From Echria macrotheca (Eukaryota; Ascomycota; Sordariomycetes; Sordariales; Schizotheciaceae), in assembly GCA_030411725.1 (NCBI GenBank), contig MU839853.1, positions 62,001-126,000 of the forward strand: a stretch of DNA of 64,000 bases, read 5' to 3'. Position 1 is the stretch's first letter. Every line of letters starts with the position of its first letter. Below the pieces are notes generated by a model that saw only the letters and a list, made by a program, of their open reading frames with translations, searched no databases and was not told the origin of the DNA. Positions 42,742-52,198 of this stretch are shown here, piece by piece. Both the position numbers and the translations under genes were made by a program.

Positions 42742-43635
42742 GCGAGTTTTGATGCTCTCATTTGGCTCACGGAGCCTTGTCAAGGACCTCAGTATGATCC
42801 TGACCGAAGACAGGAAGTTGCCGGGGGGGGGGGGGGCGGGGAGGTCCGCCACGACAGAATAAAGAGTAGGTAGGTAGGTAGATCCACAAGAACTATATCA
42901 GCTCTTTTCCCGTTCAGTGGAGTTTTAGAAAAGTATAATACCGGTAAAAGGGGCCTCAAATAAGCACGACGAAGGTATCTACCGAAACGAAAGAAGCTTT
43001 TTTGGTTCTTCTTGGTGCCTTTCGGGATTCACTGGGGCGGTTGTGGAAACGAATCCGTTGGCAGGCCATGGGGAGCTGAAGACGCCAGACACGAGTGTGT
43101 ACATGTTTTTTTGTGCTGGGAGGGCGGGGAGCCAGCCGCCGGGCGGCACAGGGGACGGAGGGTGAAGCAGGCTGTGTGTCGGCCATCCAGGCTGGGTTCT
43201 GGGATGGTGGGGGTGATTGGCCGCATATGGTGAGTAAATCCGGGAACGGAGGCAACCAACACGCTGATGGTGACACCCATTCGGGACCCTGCAGGCAGGA
43301 GTATGTGCCCGATGGCGCTTGGAGAGGGGGCCAAAGTGAAGCGAGCTGAGACAATGTCACAGGGTGCGGTTCGGGTTGGCCAAGCTGAGAGCCGCCACAA
43401 ACAAGACCGCTTGGACTCGGTGAGCGCGCTCTGTTGCATTTCTTTCCCTCCGACTCGACCAACACAGCCCGACGGCCCGTAAAGGCGACAATGAATGGGC
43501 GATTTCCGAACGAGGCTGCGCGGGCACCAGGCGGGGTTACCCAACCAAACTCCCAGTGACTCTGATATAAGAACGAACTGAATGATCCTTTCATTTCCTC
43601 GGCGCCGTCTCCTGCTTCGCGTACTGTGGCACAAG
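42742..43635. other. Divergent intergenic region
   Basis: It contains a G14 run (42823-42836) and GTAG tetranucleotides near 42865. A 341-codon minus frame (42956-43981) spans the region and overlaps the small gene at 43636; it lacks domain features and I reject it. Confidence 0.45.
42823..42836. repeat. G14 homopolymer
   Basis: Fourteen G residues about 80 bp upstream of the kinase ATG at 42741, within its probable leader or promoter. Confidence 0.9.
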
Positions 43636-43959
43636 ATGGATGAACTAGACGACCGGAACGGGTTTGCCAATGCTCAGCCTCAGAGACACGAGGACTGCAG
43701 CGTCCTCGATCTTGGATGGACCCAAGAGTTTTCGGCGAGAAATAGGGATCCCTTGCGGTTGATGGCGTTTTTGCGGAGCGAATTCGGACTCGGCCGCTAC
43801 GAAATATCGGTGAGAACCCACTGCAGGACTTCATTGCCTCTCTCGTGGTTGTGACGTGGGGCTGACTGACTCCTGCTCCAGATGATCCGCGGCGTGTACC
43901 ACGTCCGCACCCCCCGGCAGCTCTTGCCAGATGAGGTCGCGCGATGCATGGGTTTCTGA
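43636..43959 (+). CDS. Small two-exon protein, 83 aa
   Basis: Exon 1 (43636-43809) and exon 2 (43882-43959) join across a 72-bp intron (GTGAGA...CTGACT...CAG). Exon 1 reads DELDDRNGFANAQPQRHEDC ... LMAFLRSEFGLGRYEIS and exon 2 MIRGVYHVRTPRQLLPDEVA to the stop. The blocks 'MAFLRSEFG-GRYEI' and 'Y-VRTPR-L--DE' remind me of small conserved fungal proteins of unknown function, but I cannot name a family. No signal peptide is seen. It lies 380 bp before the kinase-HET gene, on the same strand. The call depends on the splice, which keeps frame and uses good sites. Confidence 0.55.
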
Positions 43960-44340
43960 CAGAATTTGACGAGATAGGCAATGTTCAGTTTGATGCTGCG
44001 GGGAAGCGGAGGGTACAGGACACGCGGGAGGATACGACAAGGCTCTGAGCCGCATGGAAACAGGGCTGCTGGTGGAGGGGGAGCTGCGGAGATTATGCAG
44101 CCCGCATCACACTGTGTAGGAAACCCAACGACTGGTCGGCCCGTTAGACCTGGGCTGCGACCCCTTGATACTCTCAATTCCCTGCTCTTCAATACAAGAC
44201 CAGGCAGATAACATCCAGTCTCGAGGTCGACTGCATCTTGCCTTTACCCCCACACGCTCACCACTTCGTTTCTTCCTGTCGTGCAAGGCACCGCTTACCA
44301 ACGACCAAAACTCTACCCTGGGATTCCTACACTCGTACTC
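43960..44340. other. Promoter region of the kinase-HET gene
   Basis: Intergenic, with a C/T-rich leader (44240-44300) before the ATG at 44341. The frame of that gene is open 20 codons further up from a GTG but is leader-like. Confidence 0.5.
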
Positions 44341-47300
44341 ATGAACTCCGCTACCCTGCCAACATATAAGCCCGTCGGCTCCGGGACTGCCGAGGAGCTA
44401 TCTAGTCCACCTCCGGAAAGCGAGGGGCGGAAATCGGATGAAGAGGATGCCGACGTTTTTTCTGATTCCGGCCCAACGGAGAAGAGTCTTGGAGACCAAA
44501 TAGTTGAGCGTTTGGTCAAGAGTACCTACGACGAGGAAGACTTTCTCCCAGAAGGCGCCATTGACGAGCTAATCACCAAACATGCTGCGCGAAAGGCGTT
44601 GGATTTACCTCACGAAAAGGCATACAAGAAACGCGAAGATCAGATTATAAGATTCATCTTCGGAGAGGAGACGGACCTTCCAGCAGGGGCAAAGAAGTTA
44701 TTCGCCATCACCCTTCTCAGCGTCCAGCGCCAAGACCACGGGTTGGCCAGAGCGATGCATCGCATGCGCAAATCCGCAATCGACGACAGTTGCCTTCCAC
44801 TAGAGCCGCAAGGATGCAAGGCGTTTGTCGGGAGTGAACCCGGCTCGTACAGCAGCCCATGGAGCAGTGTGGAGGCACGCAACTTCAGCAGTCGCCAGTG
44901 GAGCTTTCTTGCGCCTGTTTTCGCCCTCCAGGAACCCAGACTAAGACTAGATGGTAAATGTATCCTCCCCATTATTGATCAGGATGGCGAACGACAAAAT
45001 GGGGCTTTTGGCGACGTGGTCCAAGTGACGATTCACGAAAATCACTGGACCGCGCCCATTCTGAAGGTCAGTGGTGTTTCATGACTTGGCAAGCCTGCAG
45101 ACCATGTAACAATGCATCTGTAGTATAACGGGGAGCGAACCAAGATAGCCATCAAGAAGATCAAGGAGTCAACGAGCCCAAACCAGGAAGACGCGGCCCA
45201 GATGCAACTATCCTGGGAACGGGAGGTGGAGGCGCATATCGCCATGCGCAAAGCCGAGCACGAGCACATCATCGAGTTCATTGCAGCGGTAGAGAGAGGG
45301 CCGGAACGATTTCTACTGTTTCGGTGGGCTGAAGAAGGGACGCTACAGGCGTTTTGGACCAAGAACCCCAGCCCGACTCTGTGCTCGACGATCGTCAAAG
45401 ATGTTGTTGACCAGATTGTGGGCCTCGCCGATGCCCTTCACAAGCTGCACACTGGCAACTACAAGACAGGCGGGGAATCGTTCCGGCACGGAGATCTCAA
45501 GCCGGAAAATATTCTCTGCGTCACCGTCAAGCCGCCACAGCCAGGTCGGGTCAACATCCCTCAGCTCAAAATATCCGACATGGGGCTGGCAAAACACCAC
45601 AACGTCGCTACCGAGCTGAGGCCGCGGACGAGTATGCGCTATACGACCACCCGATACGAACCCCCAGAGATCAACAATATCGGGGATATCGGCCGGTCAA
45701 GGAGGTACGACATGTGGTCACTGGGTTGCGTCATCCTCGAGACCATAATCTGGCTCCTTCACGGCAACAGCGTCCTAAAGAACTTTAACGACAGAATAGT
45801 AGATAACGTGGGACAGAGTTGCCATTGGTTCGAGATTATCAAGAGCAAACGACCGGGTCAACGAGGGAAGGCTGTGGTGCATCACCACGTCCAGGGGGTT
45901 ATGCGCGCGTTGCGCAAAGACCAAGAATGCGCGCCTGGTACGGCAATAGGAGACCTTCTGGACATCGTGCAGAGGAAGCTCTTGGTCGTCAAACTCGGGG
46001 CAGCCACAACCCGCAGTGAAGGGGGCCCAAAATCGAGCCCCGGCTGCCGCATCTACTCGGAGGAACTGCTGGAGAGCCTCCTCGAGATGGTGAGCAAAGG
46101 TGAGAAAGATGACAGCTACTGGTTTACAGGCAGACCCCGAGTACCAATAGCACATCTCGAGCCAATTATCGAGCCCGATCCAGACAGCCCGATTGACCTC
46201 GACCGTGACTTGCTCTCACCGGAAGAAGCATTCGCGCCTGGTCAGAGTGGCATCTCAATTCGCGTACATGCGGCCGAGGAGCTCCCTGAACTTGATGTGG
46301 AACACCCGAGTTCTATAATTCTACGCGTGCCGTCCGCCAGCGAGGCCAAAACAAGAAGAGTGAGTAGTGGCATTTGAGCGCTTGTCGGAGGCCGCTGTAT
46401 AATAATTCTTACTCTAGGATGTACGTCCCGTTTGAGCCTGATTTGCCCTGTCTGGTAGTTTGATTGCGTCTAACCAAATTTTATTCAATGCAATAGGAAG
46501 TAAGTGTTTCCCGCAGCTGATGAGCGATGTCTAGACTTAATGCTAACTTCTTGTTTCGCAGTATGTGAGTTGGCTCCCATTTGCCACGTTGAGTGGCGGC
46601 GTAAGGTACCTATCGAGGCAGAACAGTACCACTAACACTGTCACAGCGTGTAAGTGCTGTCTCAATCCGAGGTGTCGTGAAGTGCCGAGAACTGAAGACG
46701 GAACTCGTTGCATTATAGAATGTGAGTGTCTTGGATTGAGCCCTTGCTCGTGATATAAGACTTCTTCGATGACTCATTTTTGAAATATTAGGCCGTAAGT
46801 CGTGACCCTGTCCGCACCCTCTTCCCCAGGGCCTAACAAACTTGCTTTGAAAGATGGAGGTATGTTCACCGCATCATCGCACCATCCCATGATACCTGAG
46901 TTGTTTCTGACCTTATCACACCTAGGTGGCAAAGGTGGACTTCCCCGTGGACAACGAATCGGCCACCCAGATGCTTGACCTACTCCGTCAAAGCGGCCTG
47001 AAGGTCTTCCCATCTACGACCCTACCCCCGCGGCTGTGCGATAAGTGCCAAGCGATGGACTTGTGTCAGCCGGATTTTTACATCCTCGACGATTTAGCGG
47101 AACTCGATTCGAAACGAAACCATTGCGAGTTCTGTAAAATGCGTTGGGACGTTTGTCACCACCTCGACAGGGAGAGGGTCAAATCCGCCCGCTTTGACCA
47201 TGATCACATGCAGTCGATGCTACGACTGAATGAAGGCCTCGTACCGGTGTTTTCCATCTGCCGCACCCCAGGTAGGCCCAACTGCAAGCCTCGTCGGCTT

Positions 47301-48962
47301 CAAGACACTAACAACGCAGACTTGACGAATCCGAACTCGCATGTCATCCACGCTGGACTGCCATGTCTCCCAGAAGCGGCCAGCGCCAGTTTCTTTGCCA
47401 TTCTGAGGCACTGGCTTTCTTCGTGCGATGCCGGTCATACTGATTGCCGACCCCTCCCGACGGCAATGCCTAGCCGTCCACCCACCCGTCTTATCGATGT
47501 CGGCAGCTCTGCAGCACCTACGGTTCGCCTCATTGACACGGTCAGCAGTCCATCATCAGCCCATGGGCCCTACAAATACCTCGCTCTCTCGCACCCCTGG
47601 GGGTCCCCACCCCATTTCTGCACCTATCAATCCAACTTGCAGCAGCACAAGCGAAGCATTCCCGCTGAGAGCCCGGAGTTTCCGGCCACCTTCCGGCATG
47701 CCATCACTGTCACCCGCGAGCTGGGACTGCGGTATCTATGGATAGACTCCATCTGCATCATCCAAGGGCCGGACGGAGACTTTGACCAAGAGTCCAAGAT
47801 AATGGAGGATGTGTTCAGTTCGGCTTACTGTGTGATCGCGGCAAGTAGTGCGACATGTCAGAGAGACGGGTTCATTAGAAAGAGAAAGGAGAGGCAGTTT
47901 CTGCGTCTACAGGCTGGAGAAAGCGAGGAAGGGCTATACGTCTGTCGCTTCATCGATAACTTCACGGAGCATGTGCTGGAAAGCCCTTTGAGCAAGAGGG
48001 GGTGGGTGTTGCAGGAGAGGGCGTTGGCGAGGAGGACAATCTTCTTTACCGACTGGCAGACGTATTTCGAATGTGGTGACGGGGTCAGGTGCGAGACAAT
48101 GACCAAGGTCGACAAGTGGGTTCCGACGTTTCTTTCTTGCAGCATCATTCGATCTCATGGTGGAGCCAAGCTGACCATCTTGATATCTAGTAAACTGGCC
48201 TCCTTTCTGGGCGATCCAAACTTCCCTTCCAAGCTCTCTGGCAGGCTTGCAGGCACAGACCGTGGCGAGAAAATCCGGTTCTACGAAAGTCTGTTTCAGA
48301 CATACTCGCGCCTTGATTTTACGCGCATCACCGACCGTCCCGTTGCTATTGCGGGACTGGAACAGCGCATGCTACGCGACCTTGAAGCCCAGGGCAAATT
48401 CGGTATTTTTGATGACGGTCAGAGCCTCTTGCCGCGCAGTCTGCTGTGGCGGCGGGGGGATGAGGTCCAATTCCTGAACCAGATCGATCCCCCGTCTGGC
48501 TTTCTCCTACCCAGCTGGTCTTGGATGGCATATGACGGACCGATCGACTTTGTAGACTTGCCACTCGGGCAGGTCGACTGGCAGGAGGGAGAACTTCACA
48601 TTCCATGGTCCGACCAAGGCAACACATCGGTTGCAGGTGCGGCAACGATGAAGAAGATGACGGCCGTTGCCCGATCATTTTGTCAAGAGCCGGTTGATAA
48701 TGCCAAACAGGAGGAATTCGAAGTGGTTTTGGACAACGGAGAGCTGGGGACTTCTGGGTGGCTGGACTGGCGGTGCATTGTTGTTGGAACGCGGAGGGCC
48801 CCTAGAGGTGTAAGACCGAAGCCACTGGAGGAAAGAACACACTACATCCTCATCGTTGCTCCCGCCGATGATGGTACAGGCGAGTTTAGGAGGATTGGCG
48901 TGGGAAAGATGGCCGGGTTCGTCGTCGGAGAACGTCTGCCCTCGAGGATTGTTGTGCAGTAG
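44341..48962 (+). CDS. Predicted protein kinase-HET fusion joined by microexons, 1340 aa
   Basis: Exons 44341-45066, 45124-46359, six single-codon exons (46418-46420, 46497-46499, 46562-46564, 46647-46649, 46719-46721, 46792-46794), a 6-nt exon 46854-46859, and 46926-48962. All are phase 0. Residues 60-230 share the conserved region of the kinase at 40285-42741. The kinase has NGAFGDVVQV, AIK (K253), HGDLKPENIL (D366), DMG in place of DFG (394-396), YEPPEI, and YDMWSLGCVILETI, so it is probably active. The eight linker residues are D-E-Y-R-N-A-M-E. The HET part (about residues 663-1340) has a cysteine pair (LCDKCQAMDLC), YKYLALSHPWGS, YLWIDSICIIQ, and CVIAASSATCQRDGF, a classical HET domain. 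It would link kinase signalling to the HET death trigger. Alternatively kinase and HET are separate genes with stops and ATG in the linker. RNA is needed to settle this, but chance alignment of eight introns with all exons in frame is very unlikely. Confidence 0.75.
46360..46925 (+). other. Chain of eight introns with seven microexons
   Basis: Introns: 46360-46417 (58 nt), 46421-46496 (76), 46500-46561 (62), 46565-46646 (82), 46650-46718 (69), 46722-46791 (70), 46795-46853 (59) and 46860-46925 (66). Donors are GTGAGT, GTACGT, GTAAGT, GTGAGT, GTAAGT, GTGAGT, GTAAGT and GTATGT. Every acceptor is AG, and a branch-like string (CTAAC, CTGAC, TGACT, CTTAC or similar) lies 10-25 bases before most of them. 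The exons between are GAT, GAA, TAT, CGT, AAT, GCC and ATGGAG. All introns but the fourth contain an in-frame stop if retained. Confidence 0.8.
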
Positions 48963-49679
48963 ACGCCGACTTTTTATTTATTTCGCAATCAGACTGTTAC
49001 CCGGTGTGATGCCGTCCCGTCCTGTCGGTCGCGGCAAGGTGCCACGCGTTGCCGACGCCGAGCCTCAGGGCCGGGAAGTGATGTTGTGCTGTATTGATCA
49101 TTATTTTAGGTAATGCCACCGCTATATTTGCCCGTGCTGATGTACAAGACTAGCGCCTTGGCGCAGTCCAGCGCCCGATGTGAGGTGACGGTACCTGAAC
49201 CATAGCCGGACGACGATGGCATTTGGTAGGTATTTTTTGCCTGCCGCTGCGAACAAGTCCCGATTTGCTTTGGATGCATGAGCAGGGGGTGGGGATTCAG
49301 GCCAAGGGAAACATGGGAATTCACTGGCCTCGGCGACAGCACCGGTGAGGAAAAAAACAAGCTCTGCATGTTCGCCCCGCATCACTACTGCATGCGGCGT
49401 AGCATCCCGACGTGGCTTTCAGCGACAACAGCCCGGACCCCGGCATCCCGGGAGCCGGTGATCCAATCATCACGGCCGTGACCGGGGTTCCAACCTGTAA
49501 TGGCCGTCCGTGCAGAGTCGCAAGAGAGGAAGAAAATGTGCCATCTGCCGTGTTCCGGTCAGTCCCAATTCTCTTCTCTTTCATCCTAGCCAGCCCTGGT
49601 TTTGGTTCTCTGCATCACCCTCTCCACATTGCGTCTCTGGAGTTGCGATGCCTACGTGTATCGAGGCGATGCCAAGAAA
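48963..49679. other. Intergenic, no gene seen
   Basis: 3' region of the HET gene and promoter of the rhodopsin-like gene. The downstream frame is open from 49602 (26 leader-like codons) before the ATG at 49680. Confidence 0.5.
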
Positions 49680-50765
49680 ATGGCCGACCCGACGACCAAC
49701 ACTACCGTGCCTCCGCCGATGCCCACCGGCGCCTTCGTTCCCATCTCGGACCGGGCCGCGCTCCTCGCACGCGTCCACTTCGGCGTGACGGTCCCGCTTC
49801 TCGTCCTGTCGTTCGTCGCCTTCTCGGCCCGGCTCTACGTCCGCACACGGCCCGTCTGGCGTGTTGGCTGGGATGACTGGCTGATTGCCCTCGGCTTCCT
49901 CGCCTCCATCGCGTCCTTCTCCATGCTCATCCCCGAGATGTTTACGGCGCCAACCTTCTTGACCCTCGCCACCATGACCGAGGCCATCAAGCTCGCATAC
50001 CTCTCGGTGCCGCTCTGGAACCTCGCCATGACCCTGATCAAAACCTCCGTCGCCCTCACCCTGCTCGCACGCTTCCACCCACTCACCACCACGACGCACT
50101 GGTGGCGCCCTCTTCTGCTGTTCATCATCACCATCCAGATCATCTACTTTGTCGCAAACACCGTCTGGACCTTTACCAAGTGCCGTCCTCTCACCGCAGC
50201 CTGGGATTATTCCACGCTGAACGCGACATGTCTGACGCTGCAGGCCGACCTGATCGTCTCGAGCGTCGGAAGCACCGTCAACATCTCGACAGACATTCTC
50301 CTGTCGCTGGCCCCCATGGTCGCCGTGCTGTGGCGGCTGCGACGCCCTCGACGCGAGCGCATCCTGATATGCTGTCTGACAGGCGTGGGACTCGTGGCCA
50401 GCGGTGCCAGCGTTGCGAAATCCGTCATGGTGGGTAACTGGGCCCCCGATCGACAGCTCGACTCGTGGGCGAACGCTGTCAGCATTGCAACCTGGACTGT
50501 GGCCGAAATGTTTATTGCCGTGTTTGGCGCCTGCAGCCCCAGTCTCAAGGGCCCGATCGAGAACATATTAAAGAAATGGGGGATCATGCTGGATAAAGGA
50601 CAGGGAGAGGTGGGCTTCGTTACGGTAACGGGTGATGGGCTGGGAAGCGGGCGAGGAGGGAGGATAGTCGCCGTTGAAGACATAGGGAGGAGCAAACCGG
50701 TAAGGTTTGGGTCTAGGGAAGAAGACGAGAAAGGGCTGAGTGCGGACGACAGCTCTGGACACTAG
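49680..50765 (+). CDS. PTH11-like fungal rhodopsin-domain membrane protein
   Basis: Single exon of 361 residues. It shows seven hydrophobic segments in the usual order: a first helix FGVTVPLLVLSFVAFSARLY followed by VRTRPVWRVGWDDWLIALGF (the signature of this family), then LAYLSVPLWNLAMTLIKTSV, LLLFIITIQIIYFVANTVWT, the extracellular-loop cysteine CRPLTAAWD and NATC, STDILLSLAPMVAVLW, and WTVAEMFIAVFGACSPSLK. These are integral membrane proteins of the fungal rhodopsin domain group related to PTH11; some act as G-protein-coupled receptors in surface sensing. Ligand unknown. The cytoplasmic tail is short and glycine/arginine-rich. A related but partial gene lies at the right edge of the window. 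Confidence 0.85.
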   Translation: MADPTTNTTVPPPMPTGAFVPISDRAALLARVHFGVTVPLLVLSFVAFSARLYVRTRPVWRVGWDDWLIALGFLASIASFSMLIPEMFTAPTFLTLATMTEAIKLAYLSVPLWNLAMTLIKTSVALTLLARFHPLTTTTHWWRPLLLFIITIQIIYFVANTVWTFTKCRPLTAAWDYSTLNATCLTLQADLIVSSVGSTVNISTDILLSLAPMVAVLWRLRRPRRERILICCLTGVGLVASGASVAKSVMVGNWAPDRQLDSWANAVSIATWTVAEMFIAVFGACSPSLKGPIENILKKWGIMLDKGQGEVGFVTVTGDGLGSGRGGRIVAVEDIGRSKPVRFGSREEDEKGLSADDSSGH

Positions 50766-51409
50766 TCTGTATCTTACTGTATAAGTACGGAATAAAGCAC
50801 ATGACATCAAACTGGCCCACGCCGAAAACTCAACTTCAATGTCCAAGTGTCGGATGCTGATGGATGATGCACGCGTCTAGACGGGCGCAGGAATCCATCG
50901 ACGACTCGAGAAGCATATTTCGAGCGAGGCTTCGACCGTCAGTCCTCTTCAACCCCAAGAAACACGATTACAGGCTTCTAGCTCATCGCGAACAATGTTT
51001 TGTCAACTCCAGTAACATCCAAGCGCGATTGATTCCGACTGCTAACCACTGAAACGCATGGCTGTGGATTTTGTGGGTCGCAATTACGCACCCCTGGCGG
51101 GTTTGAGGAATCAAGACCCCAGAGCCGGATGGCCGGTGAGGATCTCCGGGTTGTCCCCGACTCGCTTATTACCAGGGAGAGCTGAGGCTGAGCGGGCTCG
51201 TCGCGTACTTGGCACGGGTTTATCTGGAATCAAGATATCCTTTTTCGGGTGTTGGCATGACTGAACATGGGAGGGAAAAAAAGGATATAAACCTCCATAA
51301 TCCCCTGCGGTAAGTTATTCACTAGATCAACAAATCATCAGACAAACCACCCCACATTCGAACAATTCATTGCAATTCCCCGTCACCATCATTCACACAA
51401 TTATTCACA
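50766..51409. other. Intergenic, promoter of the DUF1223 gene
   Basis: It contains a TATA element near the end and short frames only. Confidence 0.5.
51286..51291 (+). promoter_or_regulatory. Probable TATA element
   Basis: TATAAA after an A-rich tract, about 120 bp before the ATG at 51410, a normal distance for a fungal promoter. Confidence 0.45.
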
Positions 51410-52198
51410 ATGGCCGCCATCCTCAAGCTCTTCCGCCGCAAGAAGCCTGCGCCTCTTGTCTGCTCTGTCGGTCTCGACGTCGACTCCCCCCACGAGGACC
51501 ACCAACACCATCACACCGCCGCCTGTTTCCTGCCTTTCGAATCACTCGCCGTCCTGGAGTTCTTCCAGAGCCAAGGATGCCAGTCTTGCCCGCCCGCTAT
51601 CCCCGGCATCCTGGAAGGCGCTTTGCAGCAGCCCAACATTGTCCTCCTCTCTTATAACGTCACCCTTTTCGACCATCTCGGCTGGGCGGATACGCTCGCC
51701 GACTCGCGCTGGGATGCCCGACAGCGCGCATATGCCAGGGCCTGGGGCCGGAACAATCTGTACACGCCCATGGTGGTGGCGAACGGTTCCGTCGATGGGA
51801 CCGGTACCGGCGGGAGACAGGACATCGCCGACATCGTTGCACGCTCGCGGGAGGTCAACGCAGGCTCGGGCTGGAAGGTATACTTGGATGTGAATGACAC
51901 CGACGTGAGGATCGATTCAGACAGGGGTATGGAAGCGGACGGAGACGTCTATGATGTCGTTCTGACGGTCTACGATCCTCGCTCGCAGACAGTCAAGGTC
52001 AAGAGCGGTACCAACAAGGGCAAGAAAATCGAGCACAGGAACGTTGTGACCGACTCCATCAAGGTCGGCGAGTGGAGAGGAGGCGATGTGACCCTGCCGC
52101 TTCCCATGTCCAAGGCGGGACTGCCCCATGGACACGAGGCCGTGGTTTTCTTGCAGATTCCGGCGGGGGGCCGAATCGTTGCGGCTGCGAAATTGTAG
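51410..52198 (+). CDS. DUF1223 family protein (thioredoxin-like, bacterial-type)
   Basis: Single exon of 262 residues from an ATG in good context (ACAATGGCC). The body matches the DUF1223 pattern as I remember it: SLAVLEFFQSQGCQSCPPA with a C-x-x-C pair (C57, C60), VLLSYNVTLFDHLGWADTLA, RWDARQRAYARAWG, and LYTPMVVANG. The fold is thioredoxin-like and the family is common in proteobacteria; its role is unclear, perhaps redox. Residues 160-262 form a second part with YDVVLTVYDPRSQTVKVKSG and GHEAVVFLQIP, a beta-rich C-terminal region also normal for the family. The first 35 residues are lysine/histidine-rich with no signal peptide, unlike the secreted bacterial members. An origin by transfer is possible, but fungal members exist. 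Confidence 0.8.
   Translation: MAAILKLFRRKKPAPLVCSVGLDVDSPHEDHQHHHTAACFLPFESLAVLEFFQSQGCQSCPPAIPGILEGALQQPNIVLLSYNVTLFDHLGWADTLADSRWDARQRAYARAWGRNNLYTPMVVANGSVDGTGTGGRQDIADIVARSREVNAGSGWKVYLDVNDTDVRIDSDRGMEADGDVYDVVLTVYDPRSQTVKVKSGTNKGKKIEHRNVVTDSIKVGEWRGGDVTLPLPMSKAGLPHGHEAVVFLQIPAGGRIVAAAKL

Noticed and set aside
42956..43981. A 341-codon minus-strand frame
   Set aside because: Low-complexity composition (R, S, P), no motif, and it overlaps a spliced plus-strand gene with good sites.
44341..46377. Reading the kinase as a separate gene ending at the stop at 46375-46377
   Set aside because: The frame after 46359 is a perfect donor (GTGAGT) leading into the microexon chain; the stop lies inside that intron. 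Kept only as a possible retained-intron product.
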